A stretch of 64,000 nt of DNA from Thermus sp. CCB_US3_UF1 (GTDB taxonomy: Bacteria; Deinococcota; Deinococci; Deinococcales; Thermaceae), in the NCBI RefSeq assembly GCF_000236585.1, contig NC_017278.1:1550001-1614000 (forward strand), given 5' to 3'. The notes beneath the pieces were generated by a model. That model saw only the letters and a program-made list of their open reading frames with translations, was not told the origin of the DNA and did no database searches. Position numbers and translations under genes: made by a program. Of this stretch, positions 1-7,146 are shown piece after piece. The stretch's first letter is position 1, and each line of letters starts with the position of its first letter.

Positions 1-1
1 G

Positions 2-460
2 GTGGAGGAGCGCTGGGACCTGGGGCGCTTCGGCCTCGAGTACGAGGCCTTGCCCCTGGGGGAGCGCCTCCGCTACGCCCGGCCCACGGGGGAGGGGCGG
101 AAAAAGCTCTTCCAGGTGCGCACCATCTACACGGATCTGGCCTTCTTGGACGAGTTTTTGACCCCGGAGTTCGCCCTACGCCAGCGCCTGATCCCTCCTG
201 AAGACCTCCCCCGGTTCGTTGAGGCCAAGCAGGCCCTCCTCTTCCGCCTCACCAACGGGGGTTATCCGGTGGTGGAGCTCCTGGACGCCAACTACGCCAA
301 CCGGGGGGAACTCCTCCTGCGCCACGCCTACGAGGGGGTGCCCCTGGACCTGAAAAAGACCAAGGCGGTGCTGGAGAACCTGCACCGCCTCTGGGGCCGC
401 CCCGTGCACCTGGAAACCGTGGTGGGGGGGAAAGAGGTCCGGCTTTCCGCCGGAACCTAA
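2..460 (+). CDS. SpoVR family protein, C-terminal fragment
   Basis: Only the last 152 codons are in the window; the gene enters from the left edge, so the GTG at position 2 should not be taken as the start. The end of the protein (LLLRHAYEGVPLDLKKTKAVLE, then LWGRPVHLET) matches my recollection of the conserved C-terminus of SpoVR/YcgB proteins, which are usually about 450-510 residues. The family's biochemical role is unsettled; it is often next to prkA and yeaH, which would lie outside the window. Its TAA overlaps the stop of the converging TlpA-like gene by 4 bases. Confidence 0.82.
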   Translation: MEERWDLGRFGLEYEALPLGERLRYARPTGEGRKKLFQVRTIYTDLAFLDEFLTPEFALRQRLIPPEDLPRFVEAKQALLFRLTNGGYPVVELLDANYANRGELLLRHAYEGVPLDLKKTKAVLENLHRLWGRPVHLETVVGGKEVRLSAGT

Positions 461-1248
461 CGCAAGGCCCGCAGGTACCCGAGGAGAAGGGCCTCGGAAA
501 GCTCCCCCAGGTGCCGGGCCACCAGCCGCCCCTCTCGGTCAAAGAAGTAGGTGGTGGGCAGGCCCTGGACCCCCAAGGCCTCGGAAAGCCGGCCCTCCGG
601 GTCCAGGAGGACCCACTCCGGGGCCAGCCGCTCGGCCTCCAGGAAGCCCCGCACCACCGCCGGACCCTCCCCCTGGCTCACAAAGGCAAAGCGCACCTCG
701 GGGTTTTCCTGGCTCACCCGCACCATCATGGGCAGTTCGCGGCGGCACGGGGGGCACCAGGTGGCCCAGGTGTTGAGGACCAGGGGCTTGCCCTGGAAGT
801 CCCATAGGCGCACCGGCGTACCCCCCAAGGAGGCCAGGGTGAGGTCGGGAAGCCTCGTCTCCTGGGCCGCCCCGCCCCGGGTGAAAAGAACCCCCGCCAA
901 GAGCCCAGCCGCCAGGGCCGCCACCCCGGCGTAGCGCCAAAGCCGCTTGGGCAGTACCATCAGCGTGTACCCTCCTGCCGTTAGGATACCCCAGACCGGG
1001 TCAAACCCCCCTTGCCAGACGTAGAGGACGGAAAGGGGGTCCTTGGCAAACACCCCCAGGTTCTCCAAGACAAACCCCAGCCGCGCCCCCAGAAGGCCCA
1101 CCCCCACCGCGCCATGGGCCCAGGGGGAAAGCCTCCGGTCCACCCTCCGGGCCAAGACCTCGGCCACCCCCACCAGGGCCAAAAGGGCCAGGGCCACCTG
1201 GACCCTGACCCAGGGAAGGACGAAAGGACCCAGCTCCAAGGCCTCCAT
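457..1248 (-). CDS. Membrane-anchored TlpA-type thiol-disulfide protein with Lgt-like N-terminus
   Basis: 263 residues. Residues about 1-125 are hydrophobic with several membrane segments and resemble the first half of prolipoprotein diacylglyceryl transferase (GARLGFVLEN, then DPLSVLYVWQGG). Residues about 130-263 are a redoxin fold with TWATWCPPC, cysteines at 165 and 168, and the cis-proline region GLPTTYFF, as in TlpA/ResA. The redox domain should face the periplasm. Its ATG shares one base with the TGA of the upstream rhodanese gene, so it is the third gene of the oxidoreductase-rhodanese operon. It may reduce or persulfidate exported thiols. The Lgt-like part is too short for a working transferase and is the odd feature. 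Confidence 0.85.
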   Translation of the reverse strand: MEALELGPFVLPWVRVQVALALLALVGVAEVLARRVDRRLSPWAHGAVGVGLLGARLGFVLENLGVFAKDPLSVLYVWQGGFDPVWGILTAGGYTLMVLPKRLWRYAGVAALAAGLLAGVLFTRGGAAQETRLPDLTLASLGGTPVRLWDFQGKPLVLNTWATWCPPCRRELPMMVRVSQENPEVRFAFVSQGEGPAVVRGFLEAERLAPEWVLLDPEGRLSEALGVQGLPTTYFFDREGRLVARHLGELSEALLLGYLRALR

Positions 1249-1619
1249 CAGCGGACCAGGGAGAAGCCCGCCCGCTCTATGGCCAATACCCCGCCTTCCA
1301 CGTGGTAGAGGTTGGTGTAGCCCTTCTTCTTCAGATACTCCGCCGCCTGGCGGCTGCGGTTGCCGCTACGGCAGTAGAGGTAAACGGGCTTGTCCTTGGG
1401 CAACTGGTCAGCCCACTGGGCGATGGCCTCCACCGGGAGGTTGATGGCCCCCGGGACGTGTCCTTGGGCAAACTCCGCAGGGGTGCGCACGTCCACCACC
1501 ACCGCCTCCGACCCCAGGGCCCCGTAGAGGGCCTGGGGGGTCACGTCCTGGTAGCTCCCCTTGGGCCCGCAGGCGAAGAGGAGGAGGGGGAGAAGGGCGA
1601 GGAGGGCGCGGCGGGTCAT
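1248..1619 (-). CDS. Rhodanese-domain lipoprotein
   Basis: 123 residues. The N-terminus is a lipoprotein signal: basic start, leucine-rich core and lipobox LLFAC with Cys17. A single rhodanese domain follows, with VVDVRTPAEF, GHVPGAINLP and the active-site loop YCRSGNRS carrying Cys83, the residue that would hold the persulfide. It should be tethered outside the cytoplasmic membrane and move sulfane sulfur. It sits 2 bases after the disulfide oxidoreductase gene and overlaps the TlpA-like gene by one base, so the three are very likely one transcript. Confidence 0.9.
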   Translation of the reverse strand: MTRRALLALLPLLLFACGPKGSYQDVTPQALYGALGSEAVVVDVRTPAEFAQGHVPGAINLPVEAIAQWADQLPKDKPVYLYCRSGNRSRQAAEYLKKKGYTNLYHVEGGVLAIERAGFSLVR

Positions 1620-1621
1620 GG

Positions 1622-2311
1622 CTAGGCCTGCACCCCCACGGCCTTGCGGATGGCCTGGAGGAAGGCGGAAAGGGGCTGGGCCCCCAGGACCCGCTCCTTG
1701 CCGTGGTTGACGATGGTATCGGGCACCCCGTGGATGTGGTAGCGGTTGGAGAGCTCGGGGAACTCGTTGGCCTCCACCATCTCCCCAAAGACCTTGGGGG
1801 AGGCGTAGGCCATGCGGTGGGCGGTGCGCACCGCCTGCGGGCAGTAGGGGCAGGTGGGGGTGACGAAGACCTGGAGCACCACCTCCTCGGGGAGGCTATT
1901 CAGCTCCTGCACCACGTTCTCGGGGAGGCCGTGGCCGTCCCGGCCCAGCATCTCCAGGTCCTCCAGGAGGCTGGCGAACTCGTAGCCGGCGGGGATGCCC
2001 CGGTAGCGCAGGTTCAGGGCCTCCGAGCCCTTCTCCCGCAGGATCAGGGTGGGGGCCGCCTCCACCCGGTAGGCCTTGGCCTTCTCCTGGCCCTGGGGGG
2101 TGGCCAGGTCGTAGACCACCAGGTGGAGCTTGTCCGAAAGGGCCGCCAGCTCCTCCAGGAGCTGCTTGGTTTCCTTGCAGTAGAGGCAGGGTTCCTTGCC
2201 CGGGGCGATGAGGGTGGAGGTGTCGGTGAAGAGGACCATCTCCACGTCCCGCACCAGGCTAGAGAGCCGTTCCCGCACGATTTCCTGCTCCTTAGGTCCC
2301 AAAAGCGCCAT
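1622..2311 (-). CDS. Protein disulfide oxidoreductase, two-CxxC glutaredoxin-like
   Basis: 229 residues with two thioredoxin folds, each with a CxxC: CLYC at 42-45 and CPYC at 154-157. This is the arrangement of the protein disulfide oxidoreductases (PDO) of hyperthermophiles and Thermus, which act with thioredoxin reductase or peroxiredoxins in the cytoplasm. The frame is open up to an ATG at 2344, but I place the start at 2311 because GGGAGG lies 5 bases before it and the stretch between holds a palindrome. First gene of the minus-strand sulfur operon, transcribed away from the CstB-like gene. Start choice is moderately sure; function is well supported. Confidence 0.88.
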   Translation of the reverse strand: MALLGPKEQEIVRERLSSLVRDVEMVLFTDTSTLIAPGKEPCLYCKETKQLLEELAALSDKLHLVVYDLATPQGQEKAKAYRVEAAPTLILREKGSEALNLRYRGIPAGYEFASLLEDLEMLGRDGHGLPENVVQELNSLPEEVVLQVFVTPTCPYCPQAVRTAHRMAYASPKVFGEMVEANEFPELSNRYHIHGVPDTIVNHGKERVLGAQPLSAFLQAIRKAVGVQA

Positions 2312-2324
2312 GTTTTCCTCCCGG

Positions 2325-2342
2325 ATACCCCCGTAGGGGTAC
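2325..2342. promoter_or_regulatory. Candidate CsoR/CstR-family operator, minus-strand operon
   Basis: ATACCCCCGTAGGGGTAC has arms TACCCC and GGGGTA separated by 4 bases. It lies just downstream of the TATAGT -10 of the disulfide oxidoreductase operon and upstream of its likely start. Palindromes of this kind are bound by the copper or persulfide sensors CsoR and CstR. The regulator assignment is inferred from pattern and neighbouring genes. Confidence 0.5.
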
Positions 2343-2353
2343 ATCCTTTCCCT

Positions 2354-2359
2354 ACTATA
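2354..2359 (-). promoter_or_regulatory. -10 box of the disulfide oxidoreductase operon
   Basis: TATAGT on the minus strand, about 12 bases before the candidate operator and 42 before the chosen start. No good -35 is visible. Confidence 0.5.
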
Positions 2360-2410
2360 GCAGAGGAGGTTTCGGACAGATAGAGAAGGGACTCACTATG
2401 GAACGGCCCG

Positions 2411-2439
2411 TTGACACCCCTACCCCCATGGGGTATATT
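2411..2439 (+). promoter_or_regulatory. Promoter of the CstB-like operon
   Basis: TTGACA (2411-2416), a 17-base spacer, then TATATT (2434-2439): the best sigma-70 type promoter in the window. Transcription would start near 2446, giving a leader of about 34 bases with GGAGGTG before the ATG at 2480. Confidence 0.8.
2421..2435. promoter_or_regulatory. Candidate CsoR/CstR-family operator inside the CstB-like promoter
   Basis: TACCCCCATGGGGTA fills most of the space between the -35 and -10 boxes and shares two bases with the -10, so a bound repressor would block RNA polymerase. It has the same TACCCC and GGGGTA arms as the palindrome at 2325-2342, here spaced by 3 bases. Confidence 0.55.
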
Positions 2440-2479
2440 GACCCCGTGGGGACAAAGGTCCCATCCTGGAGGTGAAGCC

Positions 2480-3916
2480 ATGATCTTCCGACAGATCTAC
2501 GAAGAAGGCCTGGCCCAGATGAGCTACCTTCTGGGTTGCGCCGCCACCGGGGAGGCCTTGGTGGTGGACCCCAAGCGGGACGTGGACACCTATTTGGAGC
2601 TGGCCGAGTCCCTGGGCCTGCGCATCACCGCCATCGCCGAAACCCACATCCACGCCGACTACCTCTCCGGGGCCCGGGAGCTGGCCCGGGCCACCGGGGC
2701 CACCCTGTACCTCTCTGACGAGGGGGATGAGAACTGGAAGTACCGGGGGCTGGAGGGCTTTAACCACGTCCTCCTCAAGGACGGGGACGAGTTCCGGGTG
2801 GGGAACATCCGGGTGAGGGCGGTGCACACCCCGGGCCACACCCCCGAGCACCTCTCCTTCCTGGTGGCCGACGGGGCGGTGACGGAGGAGCCCCTCCTCT
2901 TCCTCACCGGGGACTTCGTCTTCGTGGGGGATGTGGGCCGCCCGGACCTCCTGGAGGAGGCCGCCGGCATCAAGGGCACGGCGGAGCCGGGGGCCAGGCG
3001 GATGTTCCAAAGCCTCAAGGAGAAGTTCCTCACCCTCCCCGACCACGTGCAGGTCTGGCCCGGGCACGGGGCAGGAAGCGCCTGCGGCAAGGCCCTAGGG
3101 GCCCTTCCCGCCACCACCGTGGGCTACGAGCGGCGCCACGCCTGGTGGGCCGAGTACCTGGAGCGGGAGGATGAGGAAGGTTTCGTGAGGGCCCTTCTCC
3201 AGGGCCAGCCCGAGGCCCCCACCTACTTCAAGGAGATGAAGCGCATGAACCGGGATGGGATGCCCATCCTGGGCGGCATCCCCCACCCGGGCCGGCTCAC
3301 CAAGGCCCAGTTTGAGCGCTACCTGCGCGAAGGGGCCATCCTGGTGGACACCCGGGACAAGTTCGCCTTCGCCGGGGGCCATCTCAAGGGGGCCATCAAC
3401 ATCCCCGCGGGGAAGAACTTCGCCACCTGGGCGGGCTGGCTTTTGCCCTATGACCGGCCCCTGGTCCTCCTGGCCCACCCCTCGGAGGTGGAAGCCCTGA
3501 CCCGGGCCCTGATCCGCATCGGGCTGGACGAGGTGGTGGGGTATATCCCGAGCCTCCAGGGCTACGCCGACGGGGAGCTGGAAACCGTGCCCCAGATCAC
3601 GGCCAAGGAGGCCAAGGCCCTGTGGGAGCGGGGCGAGGCGGTGGTCTTGGACGTGCGGGGCCGGGACGAGTACCTGGCCGGGCACATCCCCGGGGCCCTG
3701 AACCTCCACGCAGGGCGGGTTCTGGCCCACCTGGACAAGCTACCCAAGGCCAAGCCCCTGATCGTCCACTGCGTGGGCGGCGACCGCTCCAGCACCGCCA
3801 TCTCCGCCCTTTTGGCCCACGGCTTCCAAAACGCCCTGAACCTCACCGGGGGAATCCGGGCCTGGCAGCAAGAGGGCTTCCCCGTGGCCAAGGGGGAGGA
3901 GCTAGTGGGCGCCTAG
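2480..3916 (+). CDS. CstB-like persulfide dioxygenase-rhodanese fusion
   Basis: 478 residues in three parts. Residues 1-250 are a metallo-beta-lactamase fold with ETHIHADYLSG (His56, His58, Asp60), His120, Asp145 and His196, the mononuclear-iron persulfide dioxygenase pattern. Residues about 280-365 are a rhodanese fold with no cysteine at the catalytic loop (LVLLAHPSEVE). Residues about 375-470 are a second rhodanese with Cys431 in IVHCVGGDRSS. The order dioxygenase, dead rhodanese, live rhodanese is that of staphylococcal CstB, which turns persulfides and sulfite into thiosulfate. Start chosen for GGAGGTG and the promoter just upstream. Followed by a double rhodanese and a TauE exporter. 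Confidence 0.9.
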   Translation: MIFRQIYEEGLAQMSYLLGCAATGEALVVDPKRDVDTYLELAESLGLRITAIAETHIHADYLSGARELARATGATLYLSDEGDENWKYRGLEGFNHVLLKDGDEFRVGNIRVRAVHTPGHTPEHLSFLVADGAVTEEPLLFLTGDFVFVGDVGRPDLLEEAAGIKGTAEPGARRMFQSLKEKFLTLPDHVQVWPGHGAGSACGKALGALPATTVGYERRHAWWAEYLEREDEEGFVRALLQGQPEAPTYFKEMKRMNRDGMPILGGIPHPGRLTKAQFERYLREGAILVDTRDKFAFAGGHLKGAINIPAGKNFATWAGWLLPYDRPLVLLAHPSEVEALTRALIRIGLDEVVGYIPSLQGYADGELETVPQITAKEAKALWERGEAVVLDVRGRDEYLAGHIPGALNLHAGRVLAHLDKLPKAKPLIVHCVGGDRSSTAISALLAHGFQNALNLTGGIRAWQQEGFPVAKGEELVGA

Positions 3917-3943
3917 GGCCAGGCTCCCCTAAAGGAGGCATCC

Positions 3944-4603
3944 ATGTACGAAACCCAAGTGAAGGACCTGACGCCCGAGGAGGCCAAGCGGCTTTACGAC
4001 CAGGGGGTGACCTTCCTGGACGTGCGCGAGGTGGAGGAGTACGCCCAGGCCCGCATCCCTGGGGCGGGGCTTCTGCCCCTTTCCGAGTTCATGGCCCGCC
4101 ACGGGGAGATCCCCAAGGATAGGCCCGTGGTTCTCTACTGCCGCACGGGAAACCGCTCCTGGCAGGCCGCGGCCTGGCTTACCGCCCAGGGGTACACGAA
4201 CGTCTACAACCTGGACGGGGGAATTGTCCGCTGGTACCGGGCGGGGCTTCCCGTGGACACCACCCCCGTGGAGGTGGGTTACGGGGCCACCCCCTACCGG
4301 GAGGTGGGGCCCCTCGAGGCCAAGGGGCTCCTAGGGGAGGCCTTCGTGGTGGATGTGCGCGAGCCCTGGGAGTACGGGGAGGGCCACGTCCCGGGGGCGG
4401 TGAACATCCCCCTTTCCACCCTGCCCCAGCGGCTTGCCGAGCTCCCCCAGGACCGGCCCATCCTCCTCGTCTGCAACTCGGGGAACCGGAGCGGGGTGGC
4501 GGCGGACTTCCTGGTCCAGCAGGGCTTCCCCGGGGATAGGGTCTACAACCTGGAAGGCGGCACCTACGCCTGGATGGGCGCCGGGCTTCCCGTGGAGCGA
4601 TGA
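3944..4603 (+). CDS. Double-rhodanese sulfurtransferase
   Basis: 219 residues with two complete rhodanese domains, both with catalytic cysteines: Cys66 in YCRTGNRS and Cys177 in VCNSGNRS. No signal peptide is visible, so it should act in the cytoplasm, passing sulfane sulfur between the CstB-like enzyme and other acceptors. AAAGGAGG lies 8 bases before the ATG. Its TGA overlaps the TauE start in an ATGA. Two live domains in one chain are less common than the live/dead arrangement of classical thiosulfate:cyanide sulfurtransferases. Confidence 0.9.
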   Translation: MYETQVKDLTPEEAKRLYDQGVTFLDVREVEEYAQARIPGAGLLPLSEFMARHGEIPKDRPVVLYCRTGNRSWQAAAWLTAQGYTNVYNLDGGIVRWYRAGLPVDTTPVEVGYGATPYREVGPLEAKGLLGEAFVVDVREPWEYGEGHVPGAVNIPLSTLPQRLAELPQDRPILLVCNSGNRSGVAADFLVQQGFPGDRVYNLEGGTYAWMGAGLPVER

Positions 4604-5352
4604 CCCTAGCCCTTTTCGGCGCTCTCCTCATCGGGCTTTCCCTGGGCCTTCTGGGCTCAGGGGGGTCCATCCTCACCGTGCCCGTCCTGGTCTACCTCCT
4701 GGGGGAGGCCCCCAAGCAGGCCATCGCGGAAAGCCTCCTCATCGTGGGGGGGATCGCCCTCCTGGGGGCCCTCCCCTATGCCCTTAGGGGCCTGGTGGAC
4801 GGGCGGAACGTGCTCTTTTTCGGCCTGCCGGGGATGGCGGGGACCTACCTGGGGGCCTGGCTTTCCCGTTTCGTCTCCGGGGAGGTACAGCTTCTGGTCT
4901 TCGCCCTGGTCATGCTCCTCGCCGCCTACTTCATGGCCCGGCCCGCTCCCCTAGGGGCCCCTAAAGGGGAGCGCAAGGCCTGGAAGATCCTCCTGGATGG
5001 CCTGGCCGTGGGGGCCCTTACCGGTTTCGTGGGGGTGGGCGGGGGGTTCCTCATCGTCCCCGCCCTGGTCCTCCTGGGGGGGTTGCCCATGCACCTGGCG
5101 GTGGGCACCAGCCTCGTCATCATCGCCCTCAAGTCCTTCGCCGGCTTTTACAAGTACCTCCACCTCCTCCCCGCGTATGGGCTTTCCGTAAACTACGCCG
5201 TGGCCGGCCTTTTCATCCTGGTGGGCACCTTGGGGAGCCTCCTGGGCGGGCGGCTGGCGGTGCGCCTTCCCCAGGAGGGCCTCAAGCGGGGCTTTGCCCT
5301 CTTTCTGGTCCTCATGGGGGTCTTGATCGTGGCCCAGAGCCTTTCCGGGTAA
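4600..5352 (+). CDS. TauE/SafE family sulfite or organosulfur-anion exporter
   Basis: 250 residues, almost wholly hydrophobic with about eight membrane spans and the glycine-rich repeats typical of the family (GLSLGLLGSGGSILTVPVLV near the N-terminus, GFVGVGGGFLIVPALVLLGG in the middle). Length matches TauE/SafE proteins. Placed third in the persulfide operon with a 4-base overlap, so the likely cargo is sulfite or thiosulfate made by the upstream enzymes; the cargo is inferred from context, not sequence. Confidence 0.88.
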   Translation: MTLALFGALLIGLSLGLLGSGGSILTVPVLVYLLGEAPKQAIAESLLIVGGIALLGALPYALRGLVDGRNVLFFGLPGMAGTYLGAWLSRFVSGEVQLLVFALVMLLAAYFMARPAPLGAPKGERKAWKILLDGLAVGALTGFVGVGGGFLIVPALVLLGGLPMHLAVGTSLVIIALKSFAGFYKYLHLLPAYGLSVNYAVAGLFILVGTLGSLLGGRLAVRLPQEGLKRGFALFLVLMGVLIVAQSLSG

Positions 5353-5361
5353 ACTCTGAGG

Positions 5362-6210
5362 GTGCCCTTCCGCACCCTCTTGGTCGTCCAAGCCCAGGTG
5401 AGGCTCGAGGCCTACCGCTCCCGGGAAGCCTTCCGGGAGCGGGTGTTTTCCCTGCTCGCCCCCCTGGAGGGGACGCCAGCCCCCAGGCTGGCCGCCTTCC
5501 CCGAACTCTTCGGCCTCCCCCTCCTCCTCCATCTGGAGGGGGAGGTCCGCCCCCTGGACCTCCTCAAGGACCCCCTCCTTCCCTGGCGGCGGGCCCGGAG
5601 GGCCTACGGGGTCTTCCGGGAGGTGATGGCCGAGGCCGCCCGGGCCCTGGGCACCTACCTCCTCGCCGGCACCCTCCTTGCCCCGCCCTACGAGGAGGAG
5701 CTTGCCCGGGGAAGGTTTTCCCGGAGCCCCTTCTTCCAAAACCTGGCCCTTTTCTATAACCCGCAAGGCCGCCTCCTGGCCCAGGTGCCCAAGATGGAAC
5801 TCACCCCCCCGGAGCGGTGGCTCAAGCGGGGGGCTTTCGGCCCCCACCTGGTGGAAACCCAGGCCGGCCGGGTGGGCATCCTGATCTGCCTGGACGGCTT
5901 TCACGAAAAGCACCTCTCCCGCCTGGACGCCCTGGGGGCCGAGGTCCTCCTCCAGCCCTCGGCCAACCCCGCCCCCTGGGACCGCCCCTGGCCCCCCGAC
6001 CCCAGCCGCCAGGAGGGGGAGGTCTGGCTGGCCTCGGCCAGGGAGAGGCTTTTGGGGAGGGAAAACCTGCGCTTCCTCCTCAACCCCATGCTGAACGGGA
6101 GCCTCCTGGGCCTTACCTTTGAGGGGCGAAGCGGCCTCTATGCCCCCGGAGAGGCCCTCCTCCTGGCCCCCTCTCCCCGGGGGGACGAGGCCTTAATCCT
6201 TTGCCCCTAG
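5362..6210 (+). CDS. Carbon-nitrogen hydrolase (nitrilase superfamily)
   Basis: 282 residues. The Glu-Lys-Cys triad of nitrilase-superfamily amidases is visible: Glu48 in AAFPELF, Lys144 in VPKMEL and Cys176 in ILICLDG. The GTG start is 9 bases after the TauE stop, so it may be read from the same transcript. The substrate cannot be told from the sequence; the branch is not an obvious match to NIT2, beta-ureidopropionase or the NAD synthetase glutaminase domain. Confidence 0.82.
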   Translation: MPFRTLLVVQAQVRLEAYRSREAFRERVFSLLAPLEGTPAPRLAAFPELFGLPLLLHLEGEVRPLDLLKDPLLPWRRARRAYGVFREVMAEAARALGTYLLAGTLLAPPYEEELARGRFSRSPFFQNLALFYNPQGRLLAQVPKMELTPPERWLKRGAFGPHLVETQAGRVGILICLDGFHEKHLSRLDALGAEVLLQPSANPAPWDRPWPPDPSRQEGEVWLASARERLLGRENLRFLLNPMLNGSLLGLTFEGRSGLYAPGEALLLAPSPRGDEALILCP

Positions 6211-7124
6211 AGGCGTTCGGGGAAGAGCCGGATGGGGTAGGGGCGCATCAGGGCCTGGGCCAGCTTCTCCCAGGCCTTGTCCTTGACCTGAGCCTCCAGG
6301 GCTTCCTGCACCTCCTCCAGGGGCTTGCGGCCCGGGGGCCTCACCCCCTCCAGGAGGATGAGGTGGAAGCCGAACTCGGTGGCCACTGGGCCGGAAACCT
6401 CCCCGGGCCTAAGGGCCAAAAGGGCCTTTTCAAAGGGGGGGATGTAGGTGCCCTGGGGCTCGCAGCCCAGGCTTCCGCCCTGGTCCTTGGAACCCGGGTC
6501 CTGGGAAAGGGCCTGGGCCACCTGGGCGAAGGCCTCCCCCGCCTGCAGGCGGGAGAGGGCTTCCTTGGCGGCCTCGAGGGTGGGAAGGAGGATGTGGCGG
6601 GCGCAGTAGAGGGTGGGGTGGCGGTACTCCGGGGAAAGGAGCCACAGGGCCCTCAGGGCCGCCGGGGAAACCGCAAGCTTTTGGCGGTAGTGGGCCTCCA
6701 GGGCCTCCAGGGCCAGGGCCTCGGCCAAAAGGGCGCGGTAGGTGGCGAGGTCCGGCACCCCGGCGCTTTTCAGGGCCCCTTCCAGGGCCTCCGCGCTGGG
6801 GAAGGCCTCCTGCAGGGCCAGCACCCGGGCCTCCACCGCCCCCTCCTTGGGCCAGAAGCCCTTGGCCTTGGCCGCCAGGAGCAGGGCCCGCTCCTCCGCC
6901 AGGGCCTGGAGGTAAGGGGCACGGTAGGACTCCAGGAACTCCCGGGTTTCCTGGGTGTCGGGCAGGCCCAGCTGGCGCAGGGCGCTCCGGGCAAAAAGGC
7001 CAAAGCGCAGCTCAAACTGGGCCTTGGTGAGGGCCTCCGGGCCCACCTGGGCCACCACGGGGTCCTCCTGGGCCAAGGCGGGCAGGCTTAGGGCCAGGGC
7101 GAGGGCAAGGAAAAAGGCGCGCAT
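6207..7124 (-). CDS. Exported parvulin-type peptidyl-prolyl isomerase
   Basis: 305 residues. Signal peptide MRAFFLALALALSLPALAQ, then a helical SurA/PrsA-like N-terminal part and a rotamase domain at about 175-275 (ARHILLPT, QDPGSKDQGGSLG, PVATEFGFHLILLEG). It should help exported proteins fold in the periplasm. The frame is open further upstream, but the ATG at 7124 follows a TAGCAT -10 box by 5 bases and begins exactly at the signal peptide. Divergent from hemE with a shared palindromic promoter; its 3' end overlaps the nitrilase stop by 4 bases. Confidence 0.88.
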   Translation of the reverse strand: MRAFFLALALALSLPALAQEDPVVAQVGPEALTKAQFELRFGLFARSALRQLGLPDTQETREFLESYRAPYLQALAEERALLLAAKAKGFWPKEGAVEARVLALQEAFPSAEALEGALKSAGVPDLATYRALLAEALALEALEAHYRQKLAVSPAALRALWLLSPEYRHPTLYCARHILLPTLEAAKEALSRLQAGEAFAQVAQALSQDPGSKDQGGSLGCEPQGTYIPPFEKALLALRPGEVSGPVATEFGFHLILLEGVRPPGRKPLEEVQEALEAQVKDKAWEKLAQALMRPYPIRLFPERL

Positions 7125-7125
7125 G

Positions 7126-7143
7126 CCCCATGCTAGCATGGGG
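7126..7143. promoter_or_regulatory. Symmetric bidirectional promoter, parvulin gene and hemE
   Basis: CCCCATGCTAGCATGGGG is an 18-base perfect palindrome. Read on either strand it gives an extended -10 box, TGC TAGCAT. On the plus strand the box (7134-7139) ends 7 bases before GTG 7147; on the minus strand it (7135-7130) ends 5 bases before ATG 7124. Both mRNAs should be leaderless or nearly so. No -35 is visible either way. Confidence 0.65.
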
Positions 7144-7146
7144 GGC

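Noticed and set aside
7138-7146. ATG at 7138 as the hemE start
   Set aside because: It lies within the shared -10 palindrome; GTG 7147 is at the predicted transcription start and gives the expected N-terminus.
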